This document shows, one piece after another, positions 4,526-5,032 of a DNA stretch of 5,032 nt. The notes beneath the pieces are model-generated. The model searched no databases, was not told the DNA's origin, and saw nothing but the letters and a program-made list of their open reading frames with translations. The stretch lies in NCBI GenBank assembly GCA_000695745.1, contig ASHK01000470.1, positions 3,082 through 8,113 on the forward strand, in the 5' to 3' direction. Source of the DNA: Vibrio madracius. Lineage in GTDB: Bacteria > Pseudomonadota > Gammaproteobacteria > Enterobacterales > Vibrionaceae. The translations under genes were made by a program, and so were the position numbers. The number at the start of each line of letters is the position of its first letter. Position 1 is the first letter of the stretch.

Positions 4526-5032
4526 ACAAGTGAGACAACGAGTTAGCTTGGCGAGAGAGTCTTTCACGTAATGTCTCTGGTAGAATGCTCCAATGAATAC
4601 CTTCTAAAGCACCAGCAATGTAGAACAATAGGTTAATCCCTGGCTGCTTGTCTTGACTGCCACAGATGGCTCTATATGCTTTCACCGGACCTTGTTCTCG
4701 CAGCTCATCGATAGAATGGATCCCGGCTTTGCGCAACATTCGTTCTGTTTTGTATTGCATGTTCGGAAGATCTTTGATGCGTTTCGGAATTTGTTTGCGT
4801 TTTTTCTGCTCCAAACTAACATTCCACACTTCCTCACAGAGTTTCGCTATCTGCTCTTCACAATGTTGTATGGTTTGAGGGATGGAATAATAATGAGAAA
4901 GGCTAGGATAGCTACGTGATGGCGAACGCCAATGAAACTCGTATGGAGTACATCCTAACCCCGAAAACTCGTCTCTAAATTTACAATTTGGTGCTCTAAG
5001 GTAGAGCTTGTCGCCCTTAATTAGTGCAAACA
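4524..5032 (-). CDS. tfoX: TfoX/Sxy-family regulator, 5' end outside the window
   Basis: The minus-strand frame is open from the right edge to TAA 4526-4524 (168 residues visible). An internal ATG at 4829 is not the start, because the same frame carries family sequence upstream of it. The visible N-terminal domain part begins FALIKGDKLYLRAPN, matching the TfoX_N strand with a (V/M)FAL...LxLRA pattern. It continues with GLGCTPYEFHW and HYYSIP. After a charged linker, the TfoX_C domain reads RIKDLPNM, TERMLRKAGIHSIDELREQG, AYRAI and GALEGIHWSILPETLRERL. The family is about 200 residues long, so roughly 30 N-terminal residues are missing. In Enterobacteriaceae and vibrios Sxy/TfoX acts with CRP to switch on competence genes. 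The paralogue TfoY of vibrios instead affects type VI secretion and motility. The visible part does not let me tell TfoX from TfoY or a third paralogue, so the symbol is provisional. No frameshift is seen here. Confidence 0.85.
   Translation of the reverse strand, partial: FALIKGDKLYLRAPNCKFRDEFSGLGCTPYEFHWRSPSRSYPSLSHYYSIPQTIQHCEEQIAKLCEEVWNVSLEQKKRKQIPKRIKDLPNMQYKTERMLRKAGIHSIDELREQGPVKAYRAICGSQDKQPGINLLFYIAGALEGIHWSILPETLRERLSRQANSLSHL

Noticed and set aside
4524..4829. tfoX as a short 101-residue gene starting at ATG 4829
   Set aside because: The same frame is open to the window edge and encodes recognisable TfoX N-domain sequence upstream, so the start is outside the window.
4653..4919. 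Plus-strand ORFs of 88 and 70 codons inside the tfoX region
   Set aside because: They are antisense to the well-recognised TfoX_C domain and have no family signal of their own.
1..5032. CRISPR array, insertion sequence, integron attachment site, tRNA or rRNA
   Set aside because: I saw no regularly spaced repeats, transposase or integrase frames, terminal inverted repeats with target duplications, or tRNA-like T-loop (GTTCRA) and acceptor stems.

Overview
The window suggests a gammaproteobacterium of the Vibrio group. The evidence is moderate GC (low forties by eye), a TfoX/Sxy-family regulator, a Zur-type operator in front of a zinc-binding lipocalin-like ABC substrate-binding gene of the ZnuA family, and compact GC-rich hairpin terminators. 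The genus is an inference and no ribosomal marker is present. I see no phage, integrase, transposase, CRISPR array, rRNA or tRNA.

Layout, left to right. (1) The 5' part of an unrecognised minus-strand gene runs off the left edge (1-344). (2) An AT-rich gap with two small inverted repeats leads into a plus-strand two-gene unit: a 49-residue acidic protein (628-777) with a strong ribosome-binding site, followed with no gap by a 166-residue membrane-anchored helical protein (778-1278), then a hairpin terminator. (3) A convergent minus-strand block holds three transport genes, apparently in separate transcription units. They are a small multidrug resistance (SMR/EmrE-like) pump (3587-3967), a 12-helix MFS transporter (2316-3483) and a ZnuA-type periplasmic zinc-binding protein (1320-2181). 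Each of the first two has its own terminator, and znuA has its own Zur-box promoter. (4) From 4102 to 4435 there are fragments: a minus-strand membrane-protein tail back to back with a plus-strand C-terminal-looking ORF. (5) The window ends in a minus-strand TfoX/Sxy-family gene that runs off the right edge (4524-5032).

The most striking property is that znuA and the MFS gene each read as full-length, normally conserved proteins only if two single-base losses per gene are repaired. Most of these fit shortening of a short homopolymer run by one base. The SMR gene probably has a similar fault near its 5' end, inside a small perfect hairpin. The rest of each frame is well preserved, so either the decay is very recent or the assembly carries homopolymer errors. 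The sequence alone does not decide which.

Functionally, the centre of the window is envelope transport. ZnuA would deliver periplasmic Zn(II) to a ZnuBC importer encoded elsewhere and be repressed by Zn-loaded Zur. The MFS and SMR proteins would be inner-membrane exporters with unknown substrates. TfoX/Sxy proteins are regulators, in vibrios linked to competence (TfoX) or to type VI secretion and motility (TfoY). I found no convincing new multi-gene system. The least explained piece is the 49-aa/166-aa pair.
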